A DNA stretch of 64,000 nt from Leucobacter aridicollis (GCF_024399335.1 NZ_CP075339.1:744001-808000); one strand, 5' to 3'; counted from the stretch's first letter, positions 25,335 to 34,898 are shown. Numbers and translations are program-made. The notes: generated by a model from the sequence alone, not told the origin.

Positions 25335-26288
25335 GTGAACCTCAGAACAGTGCTCGGCGACGTGAGCGTCGAACAGATCGACCGCGTGCTGCCGCACGAG
25401 CACCTGCTCTGTGACTTCAGCCCGGTGACGGGGGATCGCAACCACATCTTCAACAACCCAGAGTTGGCGGTGCGCGAGCTCGGCTACATGAACGCCGACG
25501 TGCCGCCAGCTCAGGGGATGCAGCACGCGATTGTTGAGGTCACGCTTCGCGATCTCGGGCGTGACCCCGAGGGGATGCGACGGATCTCGCGGGAATCGGG
25601 CCTGCACGTGGTGATGGGCACGGGCTGGTATCTCGAGCCCTACTACCCGAAGGAAGTGTACGAGGTATCCGCCGAGAGGCACGCGGCTCAGATGATCCAA
25701 GAGATCGAGGAGGGCGTGCTCGCCGCAGACGGGACCCGCATTCGGGCAGGCGTCATCGGTGAGATCGGCACACACGGTGGCACGCTCTCGCCGGCTGAGG
25801 AACGGGTGCTGCGTGCAGCAGGACGAGCCTCCAACGCGACGGGTGCCGCCGTGACGACGCACGCTTTTATGTACCCGACTGGCGTCGACCAGCTGAGCAT
25901 CCTCGAGGAGGAAGGCGTCGACCCTCGCCGTACTGCGATCGGCCACGTCGACACCTTCCTTGACCACACCTACCTCACCGGGCTGCTCAAGCGGGGCGTG
26001 TACCTGCAGTTTGACACCTGTGGCCGCGAGCACCTCATGCCAGACAGTCTGCGAGTTGAAATGCTCGTGCGGCTCATCGACGAGGGGTGGAGCGACTCCC
26101 TGCTCATCTCGAGCGACCGCTGTCACATGACCGACCTCAAGATTCGTGGCGGGCTTGGCTACTCGTGGGCGGTCGGCGGCTTCTGCGACCTGCTTCGGGC
26201 TGCGGGCGTTGCTGAGTCCGTCGTTGACAAGCTCACGAGGGAGAACCCGCTGCGTCTGCTGACGGGCATCGATTCTGCGCGCGGGTGA
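25335..26288 (+). CDS. Phosphotriesterase-like amidohydrolase
   Basis: A 317-residue PHP/PTE-family TIM-barrel metal hydrolase from the GTG at 25335 (AGAAAGGACGAG upstream). Metal ligands: LPHEHLLCD (about 21-29), the GEIGTHGG strand (about 142-149), TTHAF, IGHVD and SSDRCH. The GEIG form with Glu rather than a carboxylated Lys is typical of the phosphotriesterase-homology proteins and lactonases. It is the last gene of the importer-amidase operon and probably performs the second hydrolysis (lactone, carbamate or amide); the actual substrate cannot be told. Confidence 0.85.
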   Translation: MNLRTVLGDVSVEQIDRVLPHEHLLCDFSPVTGDRNHIFNNPELAVRELGYMNADVPPAQGMQHAIVEVTLRDLGRDPEGMRRISRESGLHVVMGTGWYLEPYYPKEVYEVSAERHAAQMIQEIEEGVLAADGTRIRAGVIGEIGTHGGTLSPAEERVLRAAGRASNATGAAVTTHAFMYPTGVDQLSILEEEGVDPRRTAIGHVDTFLDHTYLTGLLKRGVYLQFDTCGREHLMPDSLRVEMLVRLIDEGWSDSLLISSDRCHMTDLKIRGGLGYSWAVGGFCDLLRAAGVAESVVDKLTRENPLRLLTGIDSARG

Positions 26289-26321
26289 TCGGGCGCTTGA
26301 CGCCCTCGCCAATTTTGACTG

Positions 26322-28604
26322 TCACTCCACCCCCTTCAGCGCCTCGGTCATGTCTATGCGTTTGACCCGTCTCGTGAGTAGCAGCGTGGCGGTCAACGCA
26401 GACAGGATCGTGATGGCAGACGCAATGACCAAGCTCGTTACTGAGATATACGGAAAGTATGTGGCGCGGTCAGTGCTGAATAGCTCCACGTACGTGCTGA
26501 GAAACCACCAGCCGGCGGGGACGCCAATGAGCCAGCCGGCGAGCGTCACAAGTACGTTCTCGCGACTGGCCAACGCGCGGATCTCGCGGAGAGTGAAACC
26601 GAGCACGCGAAGCGTCGCGTAATCGCGAACCCGCTCGGTGAAGCTCAGCGTGCCGAGGTTGTAGAGCACGATCACCGTGAGGAGGATCGCGAAGACTTTG
26701 ATCAATGTGAAGACGCTCGAAAGTGAATCAACAAGTGACTGTGCGTTGCTGCGTTGCTCCGAGAAGTTCAGCATGGCGGTCACGCCATCGGTAACTGCGA
26801 TGGCGTCGGGTGGTGGGTTGCGCGTCAGGTAGGCGGTGGGGGTGAACGTTCCGCCGCTCGACACCCAGAATTCTTCGGTGATGAGGATGCCAAGTGGCTC
26901 CGAGACCGCCGCCACGCCATCGAGATGCACGTTGGTGGTGCTGCCGTCTGGCAAGGCGATTTCCACGTCAGACCCGGCTTTGGCATTGAGATGCTCGTTC
27001 AACGGCTGTGTGACGAGGCTCCGTACCCCGGAAGCCGAGAGCGGAGTGCCTGCGGTGTCGCTGACTTGCACGAGGTTGCCCTTGCCCAACACCGTTAGTA
27101 CGCCCTCCGCGCGTTCACCCCGCGGGAACTGGATAGGAACTTGTTGTATCCATTGACCTGGCCCTGCTGTGGCCGCGATCTCCGCGCGCACCTCAGGTGG
27201 GGCGAGCGGCGATACTGCGAGCCGTGTGCTGTAGCGGTACTGCTCCGAGAACGACTCTTGGACTTGATTATTCAGTGTGTCGGGCATGCCGAATCCAGCG
27301 ATGAGGAGCATCATGCCTCCTGCCGTTGCGACGACACCCATCCCGAGCCGGACTGGGTTTTCCGCGGCGTCTCGGAGTGCCCAACGGCTGCCGAAGGACA
27401 GCGTTCTCCAACGTGCGTTCGAAGTTTTGGTCGCCTTCTCGTTCGTGCGGATCGGGCCTGGGCGCATCCCCGTGGCAGGGCTTGAACGTCTCACCGGGCG
27501 TGTGGCTGTCCAGGAGCCCAGGGCGCACACTGCGATCAGTAGAAATGGCAGCAGGCCGCTCGCGAAGGTGTAAGAGGGCGTCCAACTGGGAAGTGCGAAG
27601 CTCGATTGTTGCGTACCGAGTACGTACGTTGACAGGAACGGGGCAAACGATAGCCCGACGACAATTCCCACCGAAACAGCGACCATGCCAACGGCAGTGA
27701 AGTATGCGCCTACAGCCGAGTTTGTGAAACCGAGCGCTTTGAGAACTGCAACTTCGCTCTGTTGCGTGTCAGTGAGCCGGCGGATTGAAGTGAAGATCGA
27801 GAGGAGCGAGACAGCCACAAACAACGAGGAGAATAGATACGAGAGGCTTCGTATCTGGTCGACGCGCTCATATGCCGTCGATACGGTGGGGTTGGAGCTG
27901 CGGTCTAATATGGTGGCATGTTTGCTCCCTAGTGTTTCTGCGGCTTCGGTCCGCACAACCGATGCGTCGCCTCGCACGAGAATCGACGAGGTCGAGGGCC
28001 CGCTCGACTTGAGCTTGTTCAACACAGATGCAGTCACAAGCCCATAGCCGTGTTTTTCGGGGTCAGGTGCGACCAGACCAGCGCCGGTGTAGGCGATCTT
28101 GTCAGGCTGGAGTATGAGCCCGGCCACCCTCAGCGTGAAAGCACCGGAACCGTGCATCAGCGTGACCTTGTCACCGACCTGTATACGGTTCGCTTCGGCA
28201 TACGCCGTATCCAGGGCAAGCTCGTCGGCTTTGAGGTCAACGGTGCCGGCTAGCACGTAGGGTGCATTTAAGGTGTCGTGGTCTGAGGTGCTCAAGGCGA
28301 GGATGTCGGTATGCCCATCGTCCTCGCGTTCGACGGTCACTTCAGAGACAAGCGTGGCACGCTCTATTCCAGACAACGCTTCGACCTGTGCGGCATCTCG
28401 TGGTGTCAGCTGGAGACCTGTAATCCATGCGTTGGGCATGCGCGCGCTGTCGGACATTGCGTCGAGCTGAGTTTGAATGCCACGCCAGCCTCCTTCAAGC
28501 CCTGAAAAGACAAGGACGCTCAGGGCTGCCATGAGCGTTACCGCCAGAAACTGCGGCCACACCTGAGCTAAGTCCCGCCAGAGTTTACGGGCGAGGATCC
28601 TCAC
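26322..28604 (-). CDS. FtsX/MacB-type ABC exporter permease
   Basis: A 760-residue protein: an N-terminal helix (about 17-37), an extracytoplasmic domain, a first FtsX block of three helices (about 250-365; EVAVLKALGFTNSAVG is the cytoplasmic coupling loop), a further helix near 415-435, a second external domain, and a second FtsX block (about 625-750; DYATLRVLGFTLREIRAL). This duplicated layout is typical of Gram-positive MacB/FtsX exporters for lipids, peptides or antibiotics. The GTG start overlaps the ATPase stop (GTGA). It is the last gene of a three-gene unit headed by a ketoacyl synthase. Confidence 0.88.
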   Translation of the reverse strand: MRILARKLWRDLAQVWPQFLAVTLMAALSVLVFSGLEGGWRGIQTQLDAMSDSARMPNAWITGLQLTPRDAAQVEALSGIERATLVSEVTVEREDDGHTDILALSTSDHDTLNAPYVLAGTVDLKADELALDTAYAEANRIQVGDKVTLMHGSGAFTLRVAGLILQPDKIAYTGAGLVAPDPEKHGYGLVTASVLNKLKSSGPSTSSILVRGDASVVRTEAAETLGSKHATILDRSSNPTVSTAYERVDQIRSLSYLFSSLFVAVSLLSIFTSIRRLTDTQQSEVAVLKALGFTNSAVGAYFTAVGMVAVSVGIVVGLSFAPFLSTYVLGTQQSSFALPSWTPSYTFASGLLPFLLIAVCALGSWTATRPVRRSSPATGMRPGPIRTNEKATKTSNARWRTLSFGSRWALRDAAENPVRLGMGVVATAGGMMLLIAGFGMPDTLNNQVQESFSEQYRYSTRLAVSPLAPPEVRAEIAATAGPGQWIQQVPIQFPRGERAEGVLTVLGKGNLVQVSDTAGTPLSASGVRSLVTQPLNEHLNAKAGSDVEIALPDGSTTNVHLDGVAAVSEPLGILITEEFWVSSGGTFTPTAYLTRNPPPDAIAVTDGVTAMLNFSEQRSNAQSLVDSLSSVFTLIKVFAILLTVIVLYNLGTLSFTERVRDYATLRVLGFTLREIRALASRENVLVTLAGWLIGVPAGWWFLSTYVELFSTDRATYFPYISVTSLVIASAITILSALTATLLLTRRVKRIDMTEALKGVE

Positions 28605-29332
28605 GCGCGTGATTCCGGGTCGGATAGTGTCTGAGGGGTTCGCACGACACGCTGTTCAATGACTCTTCCATCACGCAGGTGAATGACGCGGTCGGCAGCG
28701 TCAGCGAGTGATTGTTCGTGGGTGACGACAACGACAGCAGTGTCTGTGTTGCGTGCCGTCCGCTGGAGGTGCGCGAGCACGTGGCGTCCTGTCGCAGAAT
28801 CGAGTGCCCCGCTCGGCTCGTCGCAGAGCAGGAGCCGTGGGCCTTTGGCGAGGGCGCGCGCGATGGCAACTCGCTGCATCTCGCCGCCCGAGAGGTGGCG
28901 CGGAAAATGATTGAGGCGGTGCTCTAGTCCCACCTCGGCCAAAGCAGCTGAGGCGCGGGTGTCTGCCTCAGCCCGAGACATGACCAGCTCGGCGGCGAGT
29001 GCAACGTTCTCGCGCGCGGTCAGCGTTGGAATGAGGTTGTAAAACTGGAAAACGAAGCCCACTTGCTCTCGCCGATACCTTGTCAGGTCCCGTTCCGATA
29101 GGGATTCGATAGAGAGCCCTCCGACCTGCAGCGTTCCAGCCGTCGCGGCGTCCATCCCACCAAGCAGATTCAGTAGCGTGCTTTTGCCTGAGCCCGAAGG
29201 CCCAAGCACCACCGTGAACTCGCGCGAGTGAACCTCTATGTTCGCGTCGTCGAGAGCGGTGACTCGAGTATCGCCGGTTCCAAACGTTCGACATAGACCC
29301 GAAGTGGTGATGAGCGGGGCGGCGGCATTCAC
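28601..29332 (-). CDS. LolD/MacB-type ABC exporter ATPase
   Basis: A 243-residue ATPase from a GTG overlapping the ketoacyl synthase stop by 4 bases. Walker [18 protein letters not shown]-loop VFQFYNLIPTL, signature LSGGEMQRVAIA, Walker B LLLCDEPSGALD and switch His VVTHEQSLA are intact. It drives the large FtsX-type permease next to it. A longer frame upstream lies in the synthase gene and is not used. Confidence 0.92.
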   Translation of the reverse strand: MNAAAPLITTSGLCRTFGTGDTRVTALDDANIEVHSREFTVVLGPSGSGKSTLLNLLGGMDAATAGTLQVGGLSIESLSERDLTRYRREQVGFVFQFYNLIPTLTARENVALAAELVMSRAEADTRASAALAEVGLEHRLNHFPRHLSGGEMQRVAIARALAKGPRLLLCDEPSGALDSATGRHVLAHLQRTARNTDTAVVVVTHEQSLADAADRVIHLRDGRVIEQRVVRTPQTLSDPESRA

Positions 29333-30300
29333 CACCGCACTACCAGCCCTCCGTAATGTGTGCCTGACCCGGTTCCGATCAGGAGCGCTGTTTCTCCGGG
29401 CAGGATACTTGAGCGATGAAGTGCTAAGGGGATGCTGGCCGCAATGGTATTGCCCACGGTCGGAAGCGTCACCATCATCTTGTCCCATCCCCAAAACCGC
29501 GACATGAGTTCCATTCCTGCCTGACTAGTTTGGTGGGGAATGACATGCTCGATTCCGCTGGGGTTTTCGCTGAGGCCTTCTCGAAGGGACTCTAGAAAGG
29601 CGGGGAACCATCGAAGGGCCCCGCGAAGTAGTTTGAGTCCCTGCATATCGAACTTGAAGTCTTCGATGTGTTCGGCTGCGTCGGCTACCGGCACCCTGCT
29701 TCCGAACCCACGGATCTCTGCGTCATGCACCCCGTCAGTGTCAGTGGAGAAGTGCGCCTCCGTGATTCCCTGCCTCGGAGTGTCAGGCGGCCCGACGACG
29801 ACCGCTACCGCCGCATCGCCTATGAGGAGCGCGCTTTCTGGCTGGTTGAAGTTGAGGCCCCGGCTGCCAGCTTCAGTAGAAACAATGAGCACGTGCTTGG
29901 CGCTGCCCATGCTGATGTGGAACGCCGCCTGCTGAAAAGCGACCAGAAACGAAATGCAAGTTGCATGAACTGAATAGCCAAAGCTGCCGCTCATGCCGAG
30001 CTCTGCCGCGATGAGTGCGCCGCCGTCAGGAATTGCCTGCATAGGAGTGCCTGAGGCGTTTAGAACTAGGTCGATATCTGGCGCGGAGAGGTGGGCATCA
30101 TCGATTGCCATTTCAGCCGCGGCGACGCCTTGCAGTAAAGGATCTTCGTCATCACTGAGCCAATGTCGTGTTCTCACACCAGTGCGGCTTATCGCCTCAT
30201 CAGTCGGAATTCCGCAGAGCTCAGCCACTTCGGCGGTCTCCACTACCCGTCGCGGCATGCACTCTGCTGACCCCAGTACCCGAATCCCCACTACATTCAC
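29329..30300 (-). CDS. Beta-ketoacyl-ACP synthase III-like condensing enzyme
   Basis: A 323-residue thiolase-fold enzyme related to FabH. The catalytic triad is visible: Cys in VHATCISFLVA, His in EHVIPHQTSQAG and Asn in TVGNTIAASIP. The N-terminal IRVLGSAECMPRRVVE and SRTGVRTRHW are FabH-like. GTG at 30300 has GAGG upstream; a GTG at 30354 would add 18 residues but lacks a ribosome site. It is the first gene of a unit with an ABC exporter and no other fatty-acid genes, so a specialised role (starter-unit condensation, acyl-transfer or signal synthesis) is more likely than primary FAS II. Confidence 0.88.
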   Translation of the reverse strand: MNVVGIRVLGSAECMPRRVVETAEVAELCGIPTDEAISRTGVRTRHWLSDDEDPLLQGVAAAEMAIDDAHLSAPDIDLVLNASGTPMQAIPDGGALIAAELGMSGSFGYSVHATCISFLVAFQQAAFHISMGSAKHVLIVSTEAGSRGLNFNQPESALLIGDAAVAVVVGPPDTPRQGITEAHFSTDTDGVHDAEIRGFGSRVPVADAAEHIEDFKFDMQGLKLLRGALRWFPAFLESLREGLSENPSGIEHVIPHQTSQAGMELMSRFWGWDKMMVTLPTVGNTIAASIPLALHRSSILPGETALLIGTGSGTHYGGLVVRW

Positions 30301-30492
30301 CGCAACCACCTCGTTCGCTCGTGATGAGTATTGTGCTGAGGCTAGCCGTGTCACTACGCCCGCGCAGTAGCCGAGATTTTCACGTGGCAGTGTGGCTCAA
30401 CATGAGGACACATTGCTACCGTCACCGCCCCGAAGCTCTCGCGGCTTAGGTCGTGTCGCAGGCTTGGCTGGACCGTCTACGGGCGGTCACAC

Positions 30493-31236
30493 TCACACGC
30501 GAATCTCCGTCATGCTCACGGATGGCCAGCGTGCGAGCGCGTCGAGCACGCGACGGCGAGACGCCTCGATGTGGGGGCCCAGGAAGTCGACTGCGCTGTC
30601 GGCGTCGCGCTCAACGACGAAGCGCACCACATCGGCGAGGGCGCTGACGCGGCCGCCGAGCTCCGCGAACTCCGACTCGATGACGAGTCGCCAGACGCGA
30701 CTGAGCTCGCCATTGATGCGGTGGTGCGCGGCAAGCAAGTAGGGGTTGTCGCTCGACTCGGCGATGAGCGTGAAGATCTGAAGCGCGGCGTCGATCGCCG
30801 AGAGCAGGTTCGCGCGCGTGGCGTCGTCGTCGCCGGGAACGACCTGCGCGTCGAGGCGGGTGCCTGTCTCGGTGATCTCGGCAAGCTGGGCATCGCTCAG
30901 CGCCGGGATGCCGGTGCGCGCGATCTCTGGTGCAAGGAGTGCCCAAAAGTCGAAGAGTTTTCCCACAGAGTGCAGCGTGAGCGGAGCGACGACTGACCCC
31001 TTGCGCGGCTGGGTGACGAGCAGCCCTTCTTGGTCGAGTCTCGTCATCGCGTTGCGCACTGACGCCATACTCATGCCAAGGCTCGTGACCAGTCCACGCT
31101 CGGTCACTTTCTGCCCTGGTGCAAGACGGCAGGAGATGATGTCGCCCCTGATCTGGTTGTAGGCGATCTCAGCGAGCGGCAGGTCTGCGGTGGCCTCCGG
31201 CACGGCGCATGGCGCAGTCGGCGTTGGCTGTGGCAT
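30493..31236 (-). CDS. GntR-family regulator (FCD type)
   Basis: A 247-residue protein: winged helix at about 22-88 (GDIISCRLAPGQKVTE, MSMASVRNAMTRLDQEGL) and an FCD ligand-binding helical domain at about 95-235. The ATG follows GGCGGAG on the minus strand. It diverges from the fumarylacetoacetase-family/MBL gene pair and most likely controls it; a perfect TGACATGTCA palindrome lies between. Confidence 0.88.
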   Translation of the reverse strand: MPQPTPTAPCAVPEATADLPLAEIAYNQIRGDIISCRLAPGQKVTERGLVTSLGMSMASVRNAMTRLDQEGLLVTQPRKGSVVAPLTLHSVGKLFDFWALLAPEIARTGIPALSDAQLAEITETGTRLDAQVVPGDDDATRANLLSAIDAALQIFTLIAESSDNPYLLAAHHRINGELSRVWRLVIESEFAELGGRVSALADVVRFVVERDADSAVDFLGPHIEASRRRVLDALARWPSVSMTEIRV

Positions 31237-31408
31237 CTCTCCGCCTCTCGGTAAACGTCCGGTTCAGGTGTGCGATTTGGCGTCGTCAGTTGCAGGAATC
31301 GCTGGGCTCGCGGCTGCTGCCGTAGGTGCCTGCCGGTGTGGAACGATCTCAGACTACAACCTCTTGCACTCTCAGGCACTCAGGCTTAACATTTGAAAAG
31401 TGGCTCTG

Positions 31409-31418
31409 TGACATGTCA
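31409..31418. promoter_or_regulatory. Candidate GntR operator
   Basis: TGACATGTCA is a perfect 10-bp palindrome in the divergent region. It lies just upstream of TCAGAT (31416-31421), a weak -10 paired with TTGAAA (31393-31398), so a bound regulator would block the rightward promoter. Confidence 0.35.
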
Positions 31419-31513
31419 GATGCGCGGGGTTGAGAGTTCGCGAGGTCGCGCCCTGCTGGAAGCGCGCCCACACGTCTCGAACAATGTGTCGCAGAACGAA
31501 GTTGGAGCATGCC

Positions 31514-32494
31514 ATGAGATTTGTCACCTTCCAGAGACCAGGGGATCCGACACCGCGCCTCGGCGTCGATAACACCGACGGTGAGACCTACACAGACCTC
31601 GGCGCCCGCTACCCAGGCGACCCGGCCTTCACGTCGATGCTCGCGCTGATCGATGCGGGCGACCGCGGGCTCGAAGCCGCCTGGGAGGCCTACCAGAAGC
31701 TCGATGAGGCGGCGCTCGTTGAACAGGACGCGGTGACGTTGCTTGCGCCTTTCGCCCCGCGACGCATGCGCGACTGTGGCCTCATCGTGAGCCACCTGCG
31801 CCAGAGCATTTCGCGCACTGCGCGCTGGATCACCGAGCACATCGACGACGCGCCCTCGTACGCGACGCTCTACAGGCAGCTGGATGGCGCCTTCAGCCCG
31901 CTGTACGATCCGCGGACCCCGGTGCAGTACGCAGAACGCAGCCCAGAGACGGTTTCCGCCCCGAACGCCGTGCTCGAATGGCCGGCCGGCAGTGACTACC
32001 TCGACTACGAACTCGAGCTCGCCGCAGTCATCGGTAGGGGTGGCACGAACATCGCGCCGGAAGAGGCCGAACAGCACATCTTCGGGTACACCGTCTACAA
32101 CGACTGGTCGCTGCGCGATGTGCAGGCCCGCAACGCGCTCGCGGGCGCCGGCGCGCATGGAAACGCAAAGGACTTCCCAGAGTCGAACCCGTTCGGTCCG
32201 TGCGTGGTCACCCGTGACGAGATCACCGACCCGCAGAACCTCCGCATGTCGGTGCGGGTGAACGGCGAGACCTGGGGCGAGGGATCATCGGCCCAGATGA
32301 TCCACTCGTTCCCCGAAGCCGTCGCAGACATCAGCGCCCGCGAGCCGATCGTCGCGGGGGAGGTCTGGGGCACCGGAACAGTGCGCAATGGCTCATCGTT
32401 CGAGATCGGCCGACGTCTTCCACGTCCAGCGTTCGTTGAGCTCGAGATCGAGCGCATCGGAGTGCTCGCCCAGTACGTCGTCCCGAAGCCATAG
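31514..32494 (+). CDS. Fumarylacetoacetate hydrolase-family protein
   Basis: A 326-residue FAH-superfamily hydrolase/decarboxylase. The catalytic core (about 115-320) shows LDYELELAAVIGRGGTN with the metal-binding Glu cluster, FGYTVYNDWSLRDVQAR with the metal Asp, and NAKDFPESNPFGP. Such enzymes cleave C-C bonds in acylpyruvates or decarboxylate aromatic ring-cleavage products. The ATG at 31514 follows GTTGGAG; an upstream in-frame start has no ribosome site. It is paired with an MBL-fold hydrolase 42 bases downstream. Confidence 0.88.
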   Translation: MRFVTFQRPGDPTPRLGVDNTDGETYTDLGARYPGDPAFTSMLALIDAGDRGLEAAWEAYQKLDEAALVEQDAVTLLAPFAPRRMRDCGLIVSHLRQSISRTARWITEHIDDAPSYATLYRQLDGAFSPLYDPRTPVQYAERSPETVSAPNAVLEWPAGSDYLDYELELAAVIGRGGTNIAPEEAEQHIFGYTVYNDWSLRDVQARNALAGAGAHGNAKDFPESNPFGPCVVTRDEITDPQNLRMSVRVNGETWGEGSSAQMIHSFPEAVADISAREPIVAGEVWGTGTVRNGSSFEIGRRLPRPAFVELEIERIGVLAQYVVPKP

Positions 32495-32536
32495 CGGCAA
32501 CATCCCACCCAGAGAGATCTCGAAAGGAAACCACTC

Positions 32537-33472
32537 ATGAACGCACAAGTTCCCGCCCTCGAAGGTGACCCCCGCCTGATCCGACTGAGCGACGACGTGT
32601 ACGTGTTCGGTACATACCCCTACTCCGGCCTCGTTGTGACCGACGAAGGCTGCGTTGCGATTGACGGGCCAATGTCGCCGCGCAACTCGGCGCTCTGGAA
32701 AGAGTTCATCGACAGCAAGGGCCCCCTCAAATACCAGGTGTACTGCGAGCACCACTCCGACCACGCGGTTTCCGCGCCGCTGCTGGAGCCCGAGGTGCTC
32801 ATTACCTCGGAGACGACGGCCCTTGGCCTCGACTCCGATGAGGCGGCGCGCGAGGCGATGCGCACCTGGGGCGCCTACCCAGACACTGCTCCCGAGTTCA
32901 TCGACGCGTTCGAGATGCGCCGCCCGAACCTCACGTACCGTGGTCGCATGAACTTCGAGCTCGGCGGCAAGCGGTTCACCCTGTTCGAGGCGCCGGGGCA
33001 CACCATGGGCTCCACGGTCGTGCACGCCATCGACGACCGCGTGGCGTTCATCGCCGACACGGGAACCACGCCCGCGATCCAGTCAGGTAACCCGGTCTCC
33101 TGGCTCACGACGATCGCCCTGCTCGAGACGCTCGACGTCGACTGGTACGTGCAGGGCCACTCCGACCCATTGAAGCGCGAGGATCTCCACTACTGGCGCA
33201 CGAAGCTTCTCGCCGCCCTCGACCAGGCGCGCGCAGACCTCGCGAACGGGGTGACCCCGCAGGAGGTGGCAGAGCGTGGCGGTGTGCTCTCAGTCGTCGA
33301 GCTCATGCAGAAGCCATTTGTTGGCCGGGGCGACATGCCCCCTGGTCTGCGGCAGGCGGCGGGAACGACGCTGCAGGAGTGGGGTGTCGACCGCATGTAC
33401 GAGGCGCTCGCTGCGCACCCGACCGATGCGCCCGGCGCTTCGCTCGGCCCAGGCCTCCGAGAGATCGTCTAA
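32537..33472 (+). CDS. MBL-fold metallohydrolase
   Basis: A 311-residue metallo-beta-lactamase-fold protein. Zn motif CEHHSDHA (about 73-80), APGHTMGSTVVH with the third His, FIADTGTT with the bridging Asp and VQGHSDP with the final His are in order. GAAAGGAAA precedes the ATG. Together with the FAH-family gene it forms a small catabolic unit under the divergent GntR regulator; hydrolysis of an ester, lactone or thioester is likely but the substrate is unknown. Confidence 0.88.
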   Translation: MNAQVPALEGDPRLIRLSDDVYVFGTYPYSGLVVTDEGCVAIDGPMSPRNSALWKEFIDSKGPLKYQVYCEHHSDHAVSAPLLEPEVLITSETTALGLDSDEAAREAMRTWGAYPDTAPEFIDAFEMRRPNLTYRGRMNFELGGKRFTLFEAPGHTMGSTVVHAIDDRVAFIADTGTTPAIQSGNPVSWLTTIALLETLDVDWYVQGHSDPLKREDLHYWRTKLLAALDQARADLANGVTPQEVAERGGVLSVVELMQKPFVGRGDMPPGLRQAAGTTLQEWGVDRMYEALAAHPTDAPGASLGPGLREIV

Positions 33473-33476
33473 CGTG

Positions 33477-33510
33477 CGTGGTCGGCGAGCGTGCCCGCTC
33501 GCCGACCACG
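33477..33510 (+). terminator. Terminator after the MBL gene
   Basis: CGTGGTCGGCGAGC and its exact complement form a 14-bp stem with a 6-base loop starting 4 bases after the stop. Confidence 0.7.
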
Positions 33511-33542
33511 GGTCGGGCCTCACACGGCTCACAAACGCAACA

Positions 33543-33577
33543 GGCGGGGCGCCGAACCGAAGTGTCGGTGCCCCGCC
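33543..33577 (-). terminator. Terminator after the M20 peptidase gene
   Basis: GGCGGGGCGCCGA / TCGGTGCCCCGCC form a 13-bp stem with one G-U pair, 10 bases beyond the stop of the minus-strand M20 gene. With the hairpin at 33477 it separates two convergent units. Confidence 0.6.
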
Positions 33578-33587
33578 TCACTCGCGA

Positions 33588-34871
33588 TTACTCAGCCTCG
33601 ATCACTCCGCACCACGAGGCGAGAAACAGCGCCATCGACTGCGTGCACTTGCGGATGGATTCGATGCTCACCCGCTCGTCGAAGCCGTGGATGTTCTCTG
33701 AGACAGGCCCGTAGACGAGCGTCGGGATGCCACCGTAGTTCACGAACACCCGCCCGTCGAGGTAGCCGGGGGTGGTGAAGCTCGTGAGCTCGCGCGAGAA
33801 CGCGGCGCGGTGCGTCTCCTCGAGCAGCGCTTCGGCGTCGCTCCCGGGCTCGAGCACGTAGCCCTCGGCGTAGAAGCCGTCGCGGGTGAGCTGCACGTCG
33901 AACGCGCGCGAGCCGTCTGCCGCGAGGGTCGCGCCGTCGACGCACTCGACGATCTGACGCCAGGCGTCGTCCGCGGTGACCCCCGGATAGGTTGCGACGC
34001 GCACACGAATCTCGCACCAGGCTGGAACGCTCGACGGCCAGTCGCCGCCCTGGATTCCGCCGAAGTTGAAGTTGATGGGGTGGTCGAGGTCTTCGAAGTA
34101 GCGGTGATTGCCGCGGTCGGCGTTCCACTTCTCCTCGAGTACGCGCAGCGCCGAGATGACCCCGTAGGCAGCGTCGATCGCGTTGAAGCCGTTTGCCATC
34201 TCGCGCGGGTGGGTGGGGACGCCCTCGACGCGGGCAGTGAACCAAAGCACGCCGACGTTCGCGCGCACGAGGGCGTCTTCCTCGGGCTCTGAGATGATCA
34301 CTGCGTCGGCGGTGTACCCGCGCAGCAGCGCGGCGAGCGAGCCGTTGCCAGTGCACTCCTCTTCGACGACGGACTGGAGGTGCACGCGCCCGGTGAGTTC
34401 GAGGCCCGCGGCGCGGATCGCGTCGAACGCGAAGAGGTTCGCGATGAGCCCCGCCTTCATGTCGCCGGCGCCGCGGCCGTACATCCAGCCGTCGTTCACG
34501 GCGGCGTCCCAGGGCGACCGCGACCACTGCTGCTCGGGCCCCTCAGGGACGACGTCGATGTGTCCGTTGAGGATGACTGACTTGCCAGAGTCGGTGCGCG
34601 GCTCGTAGGTGCCGACGACGTTGGTCATCTGCGTGTAGTCGACCGTTGACGGGCCGTATCCGGGGTGCGCGGTGAGTTCGTCTGAAGCGATCGTCCACCT
34701 GTCGAGCTCGAGGCCGAGGGCGCGCATGCGTGCCTCCATGATGTCTTGGGCCGGCTCTTCGCCTGCGCGCAGAGACGGTGCCTCGACGAGGTTGGCTGTC
34801 GCGGCGAGCTGCGCGTCGAAGTTTGCGTCGACTGCGGCGAGGATGCGCGCGGCGAGTTCGTTCTGGATCAT
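33588..34871 (-). CDS. M20-family metallopeptidase (ArgE/DapE-like)
   Basis: A 427-residue M20 enzyme. NGHIDVVPEG (about 101-110) supplies the first metal His and Asp, GRGAGDMKAGL the bridging Asp, and SVVEEECTGNGS the catalytic and metal Glu residues. A lid/dimerisation domain lies at about 200-320 and VYGPVSENIHGFDE holds the last His. It deacylates N-acyl amino acids or hydrolyses small peptides. GAAAGGAA precedes the ATG. The transporter gene lies 27 bases upstream on the same strand, so the pair imports and cleaves one compound. Confidence 0.88.
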   Translation of the reverse strand: MIQNELAARILAAVDANFDAQLAATANLVEAPSLRAGEEPAQDIMEARMRALGLELDRWTIASDELTAHPGYGPSTVDYTQMTNVVGTYEPRTDSGKSVILNGHIDVVPEGPEQQWSRSPWDAAVNDGWMYGRGAGDMKAGLIANLFAFDAIRAAGLELTGRVHLQSVVEEECTGNGSLAALLRGYTADAVIISEPEEDALVRANVGVLWFTARVEGVPTHPREMANGFNAIDAAYGVISALRVLEEKWNADRGNHRYFEDLDHPINFNFGGIQGGDWPSSVPAWCEIRVRVATYPGVTADDAWRQIVECVDGATLAADGSRAFDVQLTRDGFYAEGYVLEPGSDAEALLEETHRAAFSRELTSFTTPGYLDGRVFVNYGGIPTLVYGPVSENIHGFDERVSIESIRKCTQSMALFLASWCGVIEAE

Positions 34872-34898
34872 GTGTGTTCCTTTCGAGGGGAGGGGAGG

